A model generated the notes under the pieces. It was given only the letters and a program-made list of their open reading frames with translations, was not told the origin of the DNA and ran no database searches. 64,000 bases of DNA from Xylaria sp. FL1777 (lineage: Eukaryota; Ascomycota; Sordariomycetes; Xylariales; Xylariaceae), in NCBI GenBank assembly GCA_022578965.1, contig MU400655.1, positions 1-64,000 of the forward strand, read 5' to 3'. Below, piece by piece: positions 1 to 13,156 of the stretch (its first letter is position 1; each line of letters starts with the position of its first letter). The position numbers and the translations under genes are program-made.

Positions 1-204
1 AATATATAATGATTTTTTTTTTAAATAATAATATAACAATTAATAATTTTATTATATATATATATATAATTAAACATATTAAAAAAATAAACATTTTATA
101 TTTAATGCTTTAATAAAAATGAAATTATTATATATAGTAATTTTTTTATAGTTTATTAATAAAAAATACTTTATATATATTTTACTTTAAAGAATTTACT
201 TTAT
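1..204. other. AT-rich decayed DNA, left edge
   Basis: This stretch is almost pure A and T with short TA runs. I see no gene, RNA or repeat boundary in it. It leads directly into the minisatellite that starts near 205. Confidence 0.6.
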
Positions 205-447
205 ATAAACTTTATTTTATATTTATTTTATTTAAAAAAACTTATTTTATATAAACTTTACTTTATATTTATTTTATTTAAAAGAACTTATTTTATATAA
301 ACTTTATTTTATATTTATTTTATTTAAAAAAACTTATTTTATATATTTTATTTTATATAAACTTTATTTTATATTTATTTTATTTTAAAGGACTTATTTT
401 ATATATTTTACTTTAAAGAACTTATTTTATATATTTTATTTTTTATT
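205..447. repeat. 46-bp minisatellite, four copies
   Basis: Four head-to-tail copies of a 46-bp unit begin with ATAAACTTTA and end with CTTATTTTAT. The copies differ at a few positions, mostly T/C and A/G. The third and fourth are separated by a 14-bp partial unit, and the array ends in degenerate ATATTTTA / CTTATTTTAT pieces. It is non-coding and could be useful as a polymorphic marker. Confidence 0.8.
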
Positions 448-3400
448 TATGCTTTTTTTTTTTATATGTTTTAACATTTTTTTACTTGTTATGCATTAAA
501 AAAGCTAAAGCTACTTAGCAAAATTTTAGCTTTTTGATTATACTTACTTTATATATACTTTTAAAGCTTTTTAAGCTTTTAAATTGCTTTAAAGTTACTT
601 TTTAAAATATTTTGGTTTTTTAAAAAAATAAAAAAAATAAAAATATTTTTTTTTGTGCTTTAATTTTTATTTTAGTATATTACATAATATAAGCTATAAT
701 ATAAGCAATAATAATATAATATACTTAAAACTTAACTTAAAAAAAAAAACATAAAGGTTAAAAGCTAAAAAAAAAAAAAAAGATCTTTTTTTATGTTTTT
801 TATTCTAAAAAAAAATATAAAAAAATTAAAGCAAAAAAAAGCTTATTTTTAGCAAATTGTAATAATAAAGCTATTTTATTCTTTATAGAACTTTTTTATA
901 TAGCTAAATTATTTACAAAAGATTTTATTTTATATATATAAAAATTATAATATATAAACTATTATATAATTATTTTTAGCTATATAAATAATTTATTTAC
1001 TAAAATATAAAGCATAAAGCTTATTTTAATATGTTTATAATATATAAAAAATATTACTACGTTTTAATATAAATTTTAATTTAAAGATATTTAGTTATTA
1101 TTTAATAAATAGTAATATTATAATACTATTTAATTAAATAGCTATAAAAACTAATTATTTAAATTAATAGTTTTTTTTATATTAAGCTAAATTACTATTG
1201 TAGTAAAATTATTAATAAAATAAAACTAATTTATTTTATAATAGTTTAAATTTAGGTTACCTTTTTTTATTTAATTTTTTATAAAAAGAATTATATTTAA
1301 AAGCTTAATTATTTTTTTTTTAAAGGTATTAAGCTTGCTATAGCATTTTTTTATATAGCTTTAATGCTTTTAAGTAAATTTAAGTTACAAGCTTTTTTTT
1401 ATTTAGCTTTAATTTTTTAAAAGTTTAGTACATTTTATAAACAGTTTAACTTTTTATTTTAAAGCTGCTTATATTTTATTACGTTTTATATAAGCTATAT
1501 ATTAAGTTTTTTTAAATATATAACTTTATTTAAAATTAACATAGCAAAGCTTTTATATTATTATTATAGTTTTTTTTAAACTAAGTTATATAGCTATATA
1601 GCATTTATAACTTTTATTGCTATATTAACTAGTTAAAATAAATAAATATTTTTTTTTAGTTTAACTATTTTTATTCATAAAAAATTTATATTTTAGTAAA
1701 TAAATAATTTAATGCTTACTAAATTTTGTTTTAATATAATAAAAAAAGCTAACATTAAAAAATTAAAAAGCAATATTGCTATAAATACTTAGCTATTATA
1801 AACTAGTTTTTATATATTTATAAATAGCTATACTATTAATTATTTATTTTAATAGCTTAAAGTTTATATTTAAACTTTAATTACTAATATTTTTATAAGT
1901 AAAAATAGTTTATACTTTAAGCTATAAAGCTACTATAAATAGTTTTTTAATTAATACTTTAGCAAGTATTATATTATTAAGCTTGTTTTTTTAAACAATA
2001 AGCTTAATTAAGCTATAAATTGCTTTATTATTAATAAATTATTATTTATAATTAATAAACTATTTTACTAAAAAGTATTATTTTTTAAGCTTAGTATTAT
2101 TAATTTATTTATAAATTATATAAAAAGGTTTTTTTATATTTAAGTATTTTGTTTAGCTAAGTTCTTTATTAATTTAATAGCTATTATTTTAGCTATATAT
2201 TTTTAGCATATATAAAATATATTAAACTAAACTTATGTTATTATATATAAGCTTAAAACTTTATTTTTGTTTTATTTTTATAGTAACTTTTTTAACATTT
2301 TTAGCTTTAAATTTTAAAAAACTAAAAAATTAATAAGCTATACTTTTATAGTTTATATTTATACTAAAAATTAAAATTAAAGAAATTTTTACTTTTTTGC
2401 TTTATTAAAGATTTTTGTTTTTTATAAGCTTTTTTTAAAACATTTATTTAAATTACGTTAGTACTTATATTTTAATTTTAAACAAAAAACAAAAATAAAA
2501 ACTGTTATTTATTTGTGTTATAGTTTAATAAATATACTGCTTTAGCTAAACTTTTTATTTAATAATATTTTTAACTTAAGTTAGCTTATAAAAAACTTTA
2601 ATATTAAAAGTTAAACATAATATTTAGCTTTGCTTTATTAAATAAATAAAAAAATAATAAAAATAATAATATTTTATTAGTACTAAAGCTTTTATTTATT
2701 TTATACTTTTTATGTTTTTTTATAATGTTAAACTAAAGTTAAATTTAATAAGGTTTTTTTTTTTGCTAATTTTATTAAGCTTGTTTTTTTAGCTATAGTT
2801 TTGCTAAATAGTAAATAAAAACAATAAAAATCTTGTTAATTTATTTATATGTATTATTAATTAAATAATAAAACATTTAGCTATTTTAAAAGCTATATAA
2901 TATTAGTATATTTTTATATTTAAAATAAATTATATTTTAAGCTAAGTGCTATTATAATAAAATCTGCTATAATATATTTAACCTTTTGTTATTTAATTAT
3001 TAAACTATATTTTTTGTTATATAAACTTAGCTATAAATTATTTATTATTACTATTTTTAAAGTTTTTATTATTTTTAAGCTATTGTATTTAGTATTGCAC
3101 TTTATTTTTTAATAAGCTATAATATTTAAAGCTTTAAAAATTTTTTATAATTTAATAGTATTACAATATAAAATACTACTAAAATATATTTTATAATAAC
3201 CTTTTTATAACTTTTTTAATTTTTAGTATTATATAAACTTTTTTTTTGTATAATATATGCTAAATAGCTTTTTTTTTTTAAGTTATAATTATTTTTGCTG
3301 TTTATTTATATTTAATTCAATTATTTTACTTTAATATTTAAAGCACTAAGCAAAAATTATATTATATTAATATTACTTTTTAATTATTATAATGCTATGT

Positions 3401-5787
3401 TTTAATTAAATAATTAAATTTTTTTTGTTTATATTAGTTTTAAGTTAATTATTTATTATATGTTAAATAGCTAAAGCTTATTAAAAGTATTAAAACTTAA
3501 ATATTAATAATTGTTTATTAGTTATTTAGTTAATAGCTTATTTGCTTTTAAGCTTATTTTATTTAAAGCTTAATATGCTTAATTTTTAAAGCTAATTTTT
3601 TTTTTAAAGTTATAAATTTATTTTGCTAACTTTTTTTATTTATATTATTTTATTAATTAAAAGCTGTTTACTTTAAAGATTTACTATAATTATAAATATA
3701 ATTTAGTTTAAAAATTATTTTTTTTTATAGATTTTTAAAAAATATTAAAAGCATACTAAACTTAATAAAAATGTTAAGCTTTTTTAGCTATAAAACTTTA
3801 GCTTTAAATAAATTAATTTTAAGGTAATAAACTATTAAAAAAAAAAAAAAACTTTGCTTAAAGCTTTTGCTATTATTTTTATGTTTAGTTGTATTGTTAT
3901 ATAAAACCTAAATTTAAGCGCTAAAATATTAATTAGCTTTTTTTTTGCTATATAAAACAACAAGTGCTTACTTTAAAACAAAACTTTTTTATAGCTTAAA
4001 ATTAGCTAACTTATGTTTAATTACTATTTACATAAAACTTTTTTTTACTTTAGTTTTTTAAGTTTTTATTAAAATATTTATTATTACTTATAAAAAAAAA
4101 AAAATTAATATATTATTTTTTAAAAATTTAAAATGTTTATATTAAAAAAGTAAAACTTACTACTAAGATTTATATTAAAGGTTATTTAATTTAAGCTTAT
4201 GCTTTAAGCTTTATTATTAAACTTTTATAGCTGCTTATTTTTTAAAGCTTTTTTTTTACTTTAAAAGCAAAATATAAATAAAATACTTAAGCGCTATTTA
4301 TTTTTAAAACTAATATATTTAATAAATAAGTTATTATATAGTTTTTAGCAAATTTTAACTTTTATAGCTACTGTTTTATTGTTTAAATATATTAATACTT
4401 TTTATAATGTTTAATAAATGTTTACTTTAGCATTTTAACTTTATGTTTAGTTTATTTTATATTACTAGTTTTGCTTATTAAAAATAGCTTACTAGTATTA
4501 ATACATTTAAATGCCTACGTTTAATTAAGCAATAAAAGCTTTTTATATATTTAAAGTTTAAAAATAAATAAAAGCTAAAAAACGCTTTTGCGTTTTTAAT
4601 TATTTGCCTTATTTTATAAAACTAAATATTTAATACTATTATTTTAAAAAAAACTTTAGTAATAATTAGTTATTAAATAGTTTAATAAGTTTTTTGCTTT
4701 TATGCGTAAATTTAATAATTAATTTATATATTAAAACTGCTATAAGCTTTTATTAAAGTTTTTTTTAGCTTTATTTTATTTATGCATAGTTTATTATTTT
4801 TTAGGTTTAAATAATAATGCTTTTATTTAAATCTATTTATAAATTTTAAGATTAATTAATAATGCATTTTATAAAAAAGCTTTTATTTTTATTTATTTTT
4901 ATTATACATAAATGTTTAATACTTAAACATTTGTATTACTGTTTAACTTTTTGGTTTATATTTTAAAACAAGTTATTAATAACTATTATGCTAGCATTTT
5001 TGCTTAAAAATATAATTTTTAGTTTTTATAAAAGTATTATATAAAAAGCTATAACATTTTTAAAAAAGCTATGTTTTTTTTGCTTTTATTTCTTTATAAA
5101 AATTAATGCTAGCTTTTATTTAGCAAAATATACTAGTAAAAATACTAGCTAATTTGCTAAAAAAAGGTTTAATTGTAAACGTTTTTTTTTTAATAATTTT
5201 ACGTACTATTTAATTTTTTTTTTAAAGTACTTTTTATTTTTTAATTATTTTATTTATGCGCTATTAGTTTTTAGCTTATATTTAGCTTTAAAAAAAATTT
5301 ACCTTTTATTTAAAGCAGTATTTTTAAACTATTTAATTTATTAAAAAAGCTTTATATAAACATTAGTATTTAATTATATAAAGCTTTTATTTTTTGTAGC
5401 GTTTTATTTTAAAGAACTTAAAAAGCATTTTGCTTAAAGTATTTTTTATAAATTATAACTTAGACTTTAATAAGCTAAATTTTCAATTTAAGCTATTGCT
5501 GCTTTATTTGCTATTACTAAAGCAATTTTTATTAGTTTTTTTTTTTTTGCTTATTAATATACTTAAGTTTAATAAGTATTTTTATTTAATTTAAAGTTAA
5601 CTAGTATATAATTATAGGTTTTTTAGCTAAACGTTAGCTTATTTTATTAGTAAAATTAAAAGATTTAATTCTTATATTTAAAAAATAAAATAATTTTGCT
5701 ACTTATTTTTAAAGGTTATTTTACTAAAATAAAATAATCTTTTAATACTATGCAATAAAGGCATAAAAAGTTAAAATAACGCTTAAA
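448..5787. other. Decayed AT-rich flank, no gene recognised
   Basis: These 5.3 kb carry stop codons in every frame and no recognisable protein motif on either strand in the parts I translated. T-rich + strand stretches (about 2300-5700) resemble the + strand of the minus-coded retrotransposon next door, so decayed minus-strand transposon coding is possible, but I could not identify any. The segment is the left flank of the Ty3 element insertion; before that insertion it was contiguous with 59553 onward. Confidence 0.5.
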
Positions 5788-5792
5788 TAAGC
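5788..5792. repeat. Target-site duplication TAAGC (left copy)
   Basis: The five bases TAAGC lie immediately outside the TG end of the LTR at 5793. The identical five bases lie immediately outside the CA end of the LTR fragment at 59547. A 5-bp duplication is usual for Ty3/Gypsy integrase. The pair shows that 5793 and 59547 are the two outer ends of one inserted element. Confidence 0.85.
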
Positions 5793-6288
5793 TGTAACGG
5801 ACCTGTTATATATTAATATAACGGGTTTGCCTTTAGGGTCTTGATTTGCAGGTAATAATAGGATCTTTAACGGTAGTCCGTTAGGGAGGTTTTCGGGGTA
5901 CTTTTACTACTATGCATTAATAGGGGTCTTAAGGGATTTAAAAGTAATAAGTATATTAGTGCTTAGCAGTTATAAGAAAATTAATAGCTAAAGAGCTAAG
6001 AACTAAGTAAATAATTAAATATAAGAAGTATATAATTATATAAACAAAAAAAAAGTAAAAAAAGTAATAACTCTTTTTAAATTACTGCAAGTTTAGTAAG
6101 CATTAAATTACTGTAAGCTTAGTAAGCTTTAAATTACTGTAAGCTTAGTAAGCTTTAAATTATTATAAGCTTAGTAAGCTAAGTAAGTTATTACGTAACC
6201 TTAGCTCTAGCTAGCAAAAAAAAGGTGCAAAGTATATATAAAAACATTAAGCTGCTTTAAAAGCTACCTTAGTGCTAATTTTATAACA
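5793..6288 (-). repeat. 3' LTR, complete (496 bp)
   Basis: On the + strand it starts TGTAACGG and ends TTATAACA, so it has the TG...CA ends and short TGT/ACA inverted termini of an LTR. The first half (5793-5950) is relatively GC-rich and little mutated. The second half is strongly AT-biased. Against the split 5' LTR the differences I aligned are all transitions. It contains four 26-bp tandem units (6077-6190). On the minus strand the polypurine tract (6289-6304) directly precedes it, as expected for a 3' LTR. Confidence 0.9.
6077..6190. repeat. Four 26-bp tandem units inside the LTR
   Basis: Units begin at 6077, 6103, 6129 and 6155 and share TTAAATTACTG and AGTAAGC. The same array is present in the other LTR at about 59336-59445, so it predates the transposition and belongs to the LTR itself. 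Its role is unknown. Confidence 0.8.
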
Positions 6289-6304
6289 TTATTTCCTTTT
6301 TTTT
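6289..6304 (-). promoter_or_regulatory. Polypurine tract
   Basis: Read on the minus strand, the bases just upstream of the 3' LTR are a purine run (AAAAAAAAGG) followed by AAATAA. This is the expected position and composition for the primer of plus-strand DNA synthesis in an LTR retrotransposon. A few bases are probably altered by mutation. Confidence 0.65.
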
Positions 6305-6984
6305 AAAATTATTGTTTTAATAATTTTTTATAAGTATTTTTTCTTTTTTTTTCTTTTATATGTTATAATATTAGAACGCATTAAAAAAACTAACTGCTTA
6401 TTTAAAACAAAGCAAAAACTTGCTTTTGCTTTTTTTATTGATTTTATTAGCTATAAAATTATGTTTTGTTTTTGCTGCTTTAATTAGTTATTAACGTGCA
6501 AAATAACAAATAATATGTTTTGTTGTTTTAAATATATATGCGCTAGCTGCTTTTGCAATAGATTAAAAGTCCTAATTAACTTAATTAATAATATAGTTTT
6601 TAAACACTATTGTTTTAAAAAGAAAAAAAAGCAAGCAAAGCAATAGTTACTTTTAGTTTAAAAAAAATTAAAACAAGCTTAAAATAGCTTTAACTTTGTT
6701 TTAAGCAAGTTAATTTAGCTTTATATATAAAAACGTTTTTTAAAAGCAAAAAGTATTAAAATAATTTAGTAAAAGCTTTAGTTCTTAAATAAACTAAACA
6801 AAATAAAGCGCATTAAAAAAGAACAAAAAGCACTAATAAAAAAGCAAAAATAACAAAAAAAGCAAGCTAAAGCAGCATAAGCTACTTTATTTAAGTTTAA
6901 TTAGGATTTTTTAAGCGCTTTTTTTAAGGTTAACCTTTTTTTTTTAGTTTTAAGCAGTTAAAGTATTAGCAGTAAAACTAACTT

Positions 6985-7075
6985 ATAATTACTTCGGTAG
7001 TCTTTAAGTGTTTTTTAAGTTTTTAAGTATTATTAGCATATAAATATTCTTTTTATTTAATAAAATACTTTAAGT
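6985..7075 (-). pseudogene. Chromodomain remnant at the integrase C terminus
   Basis: The minus strand reads LKYFIK-stop-KEY, then NNT-stop-KLKKHLKTTE. With the stops taken as former TGG codons this matches the chromodomain core (YxVKWKGY ... NTWEPLENL). Chromodomains bind methylated histone H3 and direct chromoviruses into heterochromatin. The position just upstream of the 3' LTR is the usual one. The aromatic-cage tryptophans are now stop codons. Confidence 0.8.
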
Positions 7076-7899
7076 TATTATTGTTTTAACAAAAATTTAG
7101 TATATTTTTAACTTTATAAACGTTTTAATTTGTTTTTATTTTTAGTTATATTTTAATAAGTATTTTAATAAGTGCTAGTTCTAATAAAAAAATATAAAAA
7201 ATAAAATAAATTTGCATATTCTTTAATAATAACAGTTTATAGTTAATAAGTAAAATAACTTCTTTAATTTTAAAAAAGCCAAGTTTTTTAAATTTTAATT
7301 TATTGCTTAGTTGTTTTGTTTTAATTTAAAGAATATTAGTGTTTATATTTTGTTTTTATTGTAGTAAATAAACCTTGTCTTTTTTTTTAAAAATTAATTC
7401 TTTAGTTTGTTTTTTATTGTAGTATACTAATATCCGTTATTATAAAAATTAAAAGCATAGTTATAGTTTAGCTTGTAGCGTTTTAATTTTTATTGCAATA
7501 GTTCTTGCTTAAAGTGCTATAATTAAAATAGCAAATGCTTTTATTAATGTTTTTTTTTGTTTTTTAATAGTTGCTTACTGTTTATAAATAGCTTTATGCA
7601 AAAATATATTTATATTTTCGTTTATTAATATATTATATAAGATTTATACTATTAGTAATAGTTTTACTTAATTGTTTTATTAATAGTTAATATAACTCTG
7701 TAAATATTATTCTAGTATTTAGTTTAGTTTTTTTGTTTATTTATTAGTTTATAAGTAATAAGCAGTTAAAAACTTTAGTTTAATATTAATAAGTTTAAAA
7801 AAACTAGTTTTAAACTTAAAAGTAAACAATTTATTTTAGTTTAAAACAATTTTTTTTAGTAATTTATGCTTATTTAAATATTAGCGTATAAAAATATAT

Positions 7900-8045
7900 G
7901 TAAGTTGTTTAGCTGTTATATTTTCTTTAAACAGTAAAAAGTAAGCATACTTAATAAGTTTATTAATAATAACCTATATTTTATTATATTATACTTTTAT
8001 AACTAAATTAGTTAATAAAAGTAATGCTATAATAAAATCTTAAGC
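7900..8045 (-). pseudogene. Integrase catalytic core remnant
   Basis: The minus strand gives DFIIAL (D codon at 8037-8039), then about 22 codons later VIINKLIKYAYF. This corresponds to the Ty3/Gypsy integrase signature DFIxxLP ... VIVDRLTKYAYF. The second catalytic aspartate has become asparagine. The flanking zinc-binding HHCC domain was not traced. Confidence 0.85.
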
Positions 8046-8689
8046 AATAGTATGTTATGCTTATTTAAATATTTATATAAGTTATAGTAGTTCATAAAGC
8101 TTATATTAAGCTGCTTTAGCTTTGTTACAAATATTGTACTTTTTTATAATAAATTTAACTATGTTTTATAGTTTTAAAAAATTGTACTTTTTTTATAATT
8201 ATTTAACTATTTTTGTTGTTTTTTAGTGTTTATATAATAAGTATTCGTAAAATTCTTTAATAAACTTATTTCGTAAAAATTCCAGTAAATAAACTTTATA
8301 TTTATATATTAGCTTGTTATTTTTTAATCCTTTGTATTTTTGTAGTTATGCTAACTCTTTTAAGTTATAAGCTTATTATAGCTATATATCTATAAAGTTC
8401 TTAAGTATAACTTCGATTTTTAAGCTTTTATTTCTTTAAAAATATAATACTTAAATGTTTTTTTTTAAAACTTTAAATCCTTTTTAACCTTGTTAACTAA
8501 GTATATTTGCTTAAATGTTTTTTTTTCTTTTAATATAACATATTTTAAAGTTAAACTTAAAAAAAAAAACTATTTAATTTTTATGTTGTTTAGTAATTTC
8601 TTATATAATTATAAATTTTGTTAAGTTTTAATAATTTAAATAAATTTTAATTAGCTTTATAGTTCTTATAAAAAACAGTTTTTATTTTT

Positions 8690-9060
8690 TAAGTGATATA
8701 ATAATTGCAAGCAGTTTTTTATTATATATAAAGTATTATAATGCTACGTTTTGTAGTGCTTTAAAATAATAAGCTACTAAATGCTATTTTTTGTTGTTTT
8801 TTAATTATTTTAAAACTTTTGCAATTATACTATTTAAAGCATTTATTTTTAGCTTCTTTTTTTTTTATAAATTAGGTAGTTTAACTACAAAGTTAAAAAT
8901 AACTTTTAGTTTTAGTTTTTTAAAAGCTTTTCAGGCTTCCTTTAAAATTAAAAAGAATTTTTCTTTATATTTCTTTTTTATATACTTTGTAAAGTAAAAT
9001 GCTATTTTTCTAAAGTTTTAAATTAACATTTAAACATAATTTAAAAATCCTAATGCTTGT
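8690..9060 (-). pseudogene. Ty3/Gypsy connection and RNase H remnant
   Basis: The minus strand reads LGFLNY ... EKFFLILKEA-stop-KAFKKLK, followed by LKINALNSIIAKVL and H-LVAYYFKAL ... YNKKLLAI. These match the LGFxNYYRxFI, EEAxxAFxxLK, ETDASxxAIGxVL and WHPVAYYSRxL ... YDKELLAI blocks of the family. The TDAS aspartate has become asparagine. A short open frame on the + strand at 8791-8997 is simply antisense to this stretch. Confidence 0.85.
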
Positions 9061-9119
9061 TATATGTTTATAATAGTAGCTAAGTTAAATATTTTCTAGT
9101 TTTATATTATATTAATCTT

Positions 9120-9630
9120 TAATTATTAAATCTATATTTGTTTTAAGGTAATTATAAATCCTAAAAAATCGATTTTCTATATATACTATATATACTTTTT
9201 TGTGTTAAGTTGTAATTCTGCTTGTTTAAATGTTTTTAATACTTAAATTATATGTTTTTTATATTCTTTTAGTGTTTTAAAATAAATCAAAATATTATCT
9301 AAGTAAATAAATATAAATTTATTTAAAAACTTTTATAGAATTATTATTATTATATATTAAAAGCTAACTAATACGTTTTATAGTTCTTGTAGCATAACTA
9401 TATACTTATATAATCTATATACTGTTTATATAGTAGTTTTTTATTTTTTTCTTTTAGCTATTTTAATAGTATAATATTTATTTAAAATATTAACTGCTAT
9501 AAACTATTTTGCTTAGCTAATGTTTTTTTTTATAGTTATTAGCAAAGTAAAGAAGTATTTATTTGCAATAATAATTACATTTAATAGTTAGTAATTAACT
9601 ACTACTTGCTATATTAGTTTTTCTTTTTTA
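9120..9630 (-). pseudogene. Ty3/Gypsy reverse transcriptase remnant
   Basis: The minus strand shows the RT blocks in order: IIIANKYFFTLL (NRYPLP block), AK-stop-FIAVNILNKYYTIKIA (WFxxxDxxxGYHxIRI block), then YLDN at 9294-9305 in the place of YLDD, followed by ILIY, and finally KIDFLGFIIT near 9150-9180. Catalytic aspartates at two blocks now read N. The order and spacing are those of Ty3/Gypsy elements. This is the clearest protein relic in the element. Confidence 0.9.
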
Positions 9631-9899
9631 TTAATTAGTTATTTTTTATTTTTTATTTTAAATACTAGTACTATAAAATATTTAGCAAATAACTAAAATT
9701 CTTTTAGAAATCCTTTTGCTAAGTTTTTTTAAATGTATTTTTATAAAGCGTCTGTTTTGTTTAAGCTTATATAGTATACTTAATAAAGCTTTAGTTAATA
9801 TTTTTCTCTAATAAGAATATAGTAGTTCTATAAGCTATATTTAAGAAGTTTTCTTTTTTTTTTTTTTTTAAATAGTTTATAAAATTTATAATATACCTT

Positions 9900-12800
9900 T
9901 AGTATTTTATTCAAAATTTCTTTTGTAATTCTTTTAATTTTTTTGCTTTATTTTTTGCTTTTTTACTTAATAATTTTTGCTTTTTATTAAATTAAAAAGT
10001 TACTAGTTTTTAGCTATAATATTCTTAAAATAATATTATAATTAAATATATTAACAATATTTAATATAATTCGTTTTTTGTGTTTTTATATAAATATATT
10101 AAAAAGTTTAGTTTTTTTAAGTATATAACTGTTATTATAGCTAAAAGTATTTCTATTAAATCTTTTAATTTTTTAAGATTTTTGCTTGTATTTTTAAAGA
10201 ATTTTATCTTGTTTTGCTACTTTAAATAAAATTATATTAATTTATGCTTTTAAATTAATTAAAATATTATATTTTCTTTTTTAATATATAAGTTTAATTT
10301 TAAATTAGTTTTGCTAGTTATTATATTAAACTTTACGTAAGGCTTTAGTTTTTTTAGCTACTTGCTGCTTTTTTAATAAGTGCTTATTTTATTTTTTAAT
10401 TTTTTTTTGTAAAATGTTTAAATGCTTGTTTTATTTTGCACTTTAGATATTATTGCGCTTTGTTTTGTTTTTGTTTTTAGTTAAGCTTTAAATCGCAGTT
10501 TTTAAGCTTTTTTGCTTTTAATAACTATTTTTTAGTATAATTATGCTTTAATTAGCTAGTAATATTTACAGCAGTTATTTTTATATTTTTTTGAAATAGT
10601 ATTGTAAGTATAATTAAAATCTTCTTTAAATATTGCAAATTTTCGTAAATTTTTATAATAAACTATAGTTATAACTAACTACTTTAATTCGTAAAAGTTT
10701 TATATTTTTATTTTTATAATTTGTTTAAAAAACTAATTATTTTTTAGTTTGTTAAGTAAATATTAGTAGTAATAATATATTATACAATAATTTTATAATA
10801 TTTTATTATGTTCTAGATTTTTTAAGCGTAAAATATTATTATTGTTTTTTATTATAGTTTTATTATAGTAATAACTTTTAATAATTAATTAAATTATTAG
10901 CTTTAGTTTTTAAAACGTATTAATTTTTGCGCTAACTATTAGTGCTTTTTTGTTTTGTTACATTTAAAGCAGTTTAAGCTATAAAAATACTTCGTTTATT
11001 TCTATTAGTTCTTTTTTTGTAGTATTTTTTACAGCTTTTAATCTTATTTGTTTTTATTTTAAAGTTTTATAAATTCTGTTTTTTTAAGTTTATTTAGCAA
11101 CTAAGTATTTTAGTAGTTTATAATTAGTTTAATAATTACACTATTTATAATTATAGTTTTGTTTTTTTAAATATAACTTTTTTTTAAGCTACATTTTAAG
11201 CTTTAGTAGTTCAAAATTTTTGTAGTTTTATAAATCTACTAACTATGTTAACTTACTACTTTTTATTGTTTGCTACTTTTAGTTAAACTATTTTTTTAAG
11301 TTGTATACTAAATAACTTTAATTGTTTATATAGCAGATATATTTTTTTGCAATTTGTTTTAATAATTATAAAGCTTTTAAATAATATTTGCATGCTTATT
11401 TATTTTAACTTATATAAATAAAACTTTTAGATTTGTTTAGTGTAATATTTTTATTTTAACTTAAAATAGCAATTTTATATTTTTGCTTTAAAAACATATT
11501 TTTTAAATTGTTTTGTTATTTTTTGTTGTTTTAAATTTTTATAACTTATACTTTTTTTTTAGGTTAAAAAATCTTTTTCTTTTTATAGCTTTTTTTTTTG
11601 TTCTTTTTCTTAAATTAGCATTATTTTTAAAAGTGTTCTTTTTTTTTATAGTTATAACATTTAACTTTAAATATATCTTAGGGTTATTGTTTTTAGACTT
11701 TACTAATTTGCTTAAATCTTTGTTTAATACTTTCTTAAGTATTTTTTTTTTTATTTTTTTTAGTTTTTTTAATTTTAAAGTACCGGTTAAATAATCGTTA
11801 ATTAATTATAATAGCTATATTAATATACGTATTAATCTTTGCTAGTTTATTTATTTTGCATAGTTCGTTTTAAACTTAAGTTTTAAGTTTACTATAAAAT
11901 AAGTAAAATAATATAAATTTAAGCAATTTTAAAATTACTGCTAATCGTTTAAATTCTATAGCGTAATTTACTGCTGCTTTTGTTTGTTTTAAGCAATAAA
12001 GTGCTTTTTTTACATGTTTTGCTTTTTAGATATCTTTAAATAATGCTTTTATTTAATTTTTAAACTTAACGTAGTTCTTAAAAATTTCTTTTATCTTTAG
12101 CTTAAAGTTAGTTAACTTATTAGCTTTTAGAAAATCCTTTAAAATAAGTTAAAACTATTTTAATACTTTTTTTAATAAAAATTATAAAGTAGTTATTACT
12201 TTTTAATCTTTTTTTATAATAGTAATAAAATGCTATTTCAAATAAAGTTTAACATAAATTAAAAAAGCTTTTATATCTATAAATTTATTATAAAGCTTTA
12301 AAGCAATAAGTTTAAAACTTTTAATGTTTAGTATTTTTAATATTATAAATAATCTTAATAGTAAAAGCAGCAGTAGTAGTAAAAAGTTAGGTTTTTTATT
12401 TTAAGTTACTACTTTAAGTATAGCAGTAATAAAAGTAAGCATTAAGTTTACTAGTAATAGTATTAATATTAGTTGTAATATAATTACTTGTTTAAAGCTT
12501 TAACTTATTATTATAGTAGCAATTATTATTATTGCTTTAATTACTATAGCTAGTATTTATGCTAGTTTAAAAGTTATAACGTTTAATATTTAAGCTATTT
12601 TTTAAGTTAAAGCAACTAGTTTGCTTTATAGCGCTAATGTTAATATTAGTTCTTTTTTATTACTGCTGCTTAACTTCTTTTTTTTTACTACTGCTTTTCT
12701 TTTAATAAAAGTAGCTAATAAAAGTGCTAAAGTTTATTATTTTAGTACGTTGCTAGTTTTAAAAGTCTTTAAAATCTTTAAACTTAATTTTTAACTTCTT

Positions 12801-12980
12801 GTTTTTAATAATATAACTTAAATTTAGTTTATTAGTTATTAAGTAAAGTTTACTTATGTAATGCTATTTAGCATTTTTGTTTTTTAAATATTTCTTTAGT
12901 ATACCTTTAAAAGTCTATTTTATAAATTGTTTATCACTTAACTTTTTATATTAGTATTTGTTCTTGTATGTTAGGTTCTA
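9900..12980 (-). pseudogene. Probable decayed gag and protease region
   Basis: By position, gag and protease should lie between the 5' LTR and reverse transcriptase. The minus strand is A-rich here, like the pol sense strand. A cysteine-pair NCFKCNKTKKH is readable at about 10950-10980 and could be a gag zinc knuckle, but the spacing to the histidine is one residue too long and the last cysteine is not seen. No other motif is convincing. The + strand hydrophobic frame at 11513-11794 is antisense noise. Confidence 0.45.
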
Positions 12981-12998
12981 TTAATTAAAGAGCTATTA
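12981..12998 (-). promoter_or_regulatory. Candidate tRNA primer-binding site
   Basis: On the minus strand, four bases inside the 5' LTR, the sequence reads TAATAGCTC. If the AA is a mutated GG this is TGGTAGCTC, which has the obligatory TGG start and resembles the initiator-methionine-type primer site (TGGTAGC). Position is right; identity is uncertain because of mutation. Confidence 0.35.
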
Positions 12999-13001
12999 AA
13001 A

Positions 13002-13156
13002 TATAACGGACTTATTATACATTAATATAACAGGTTTGCTTTTAAAGTTTTAATTTGCAGGTAATAATAAGATCTTTAATAGTAGTTTGTTAAGGAAGTT
13101 TTTAGAGTACTCCTACTATTATGCATTAATAAAAGTCTTAAAAGATTTAAAAGTAA
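13002..13156 (-). repeat. 5' LTR, inner fragment (155 bp)
   Basis: This aligns without gaps to 5793-5947 of the 3' LTR, starting TATAACGGA (TG mutated to TA) and ending in TTAAAAGTAA. It is much more AT-biased than the matching half of the 3' LTR. It stops exactly where the LTR fragment at 59206 starts, so it is one half of a split LTR rather than a truncated copy. Confidence 0.9.

Larger units (their letters stand above)
6930..9900 (-). pseudogene. Decayed pol: reverse transcriptase, RNase H, integrase, chromodomain
   Basis: Minus-strand translation shows the Ty3/Gypsy pol order in frame segments broken by TAA and TAG where tryptophan or glutamine is expected. Reverse transcriptase is at about 9120-9630, RNase H at about 8690-9060, the integrase core at about 7900-8045 and a chromodomain at about 6985-7075. 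Catalytic aspartates have repeatedly become asparagine (GAT to AAT), the result of C-to-T change on the opposite strand. The polyprotein would have been about 1,000 residues over this span. It cannot be translated now. I did not locate the protease with confidence. Confidence 0.85.

Noticed and set aside
8791..8997. 68-codon + strand frame
   Set aside because: It is antisense to the RNase H remnant on the minus strand and consists mainly of Phe, Lys and Leu from AT runs.
10945..10985. Gag zinc knuckle CFKC
   Set aside because: The histidine spacing is one residue too long and the fourth ligand is absent, so it is mentioned only as a possibility within the gag region.
11513..11794. 93-codon hydrophobic + strand frame resembling a membrane protein
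   Set aside because: It lies antisense to the presumed gag region of the Ty3 element; T-rich DNA gives Phe/Leu runs by composition alone.
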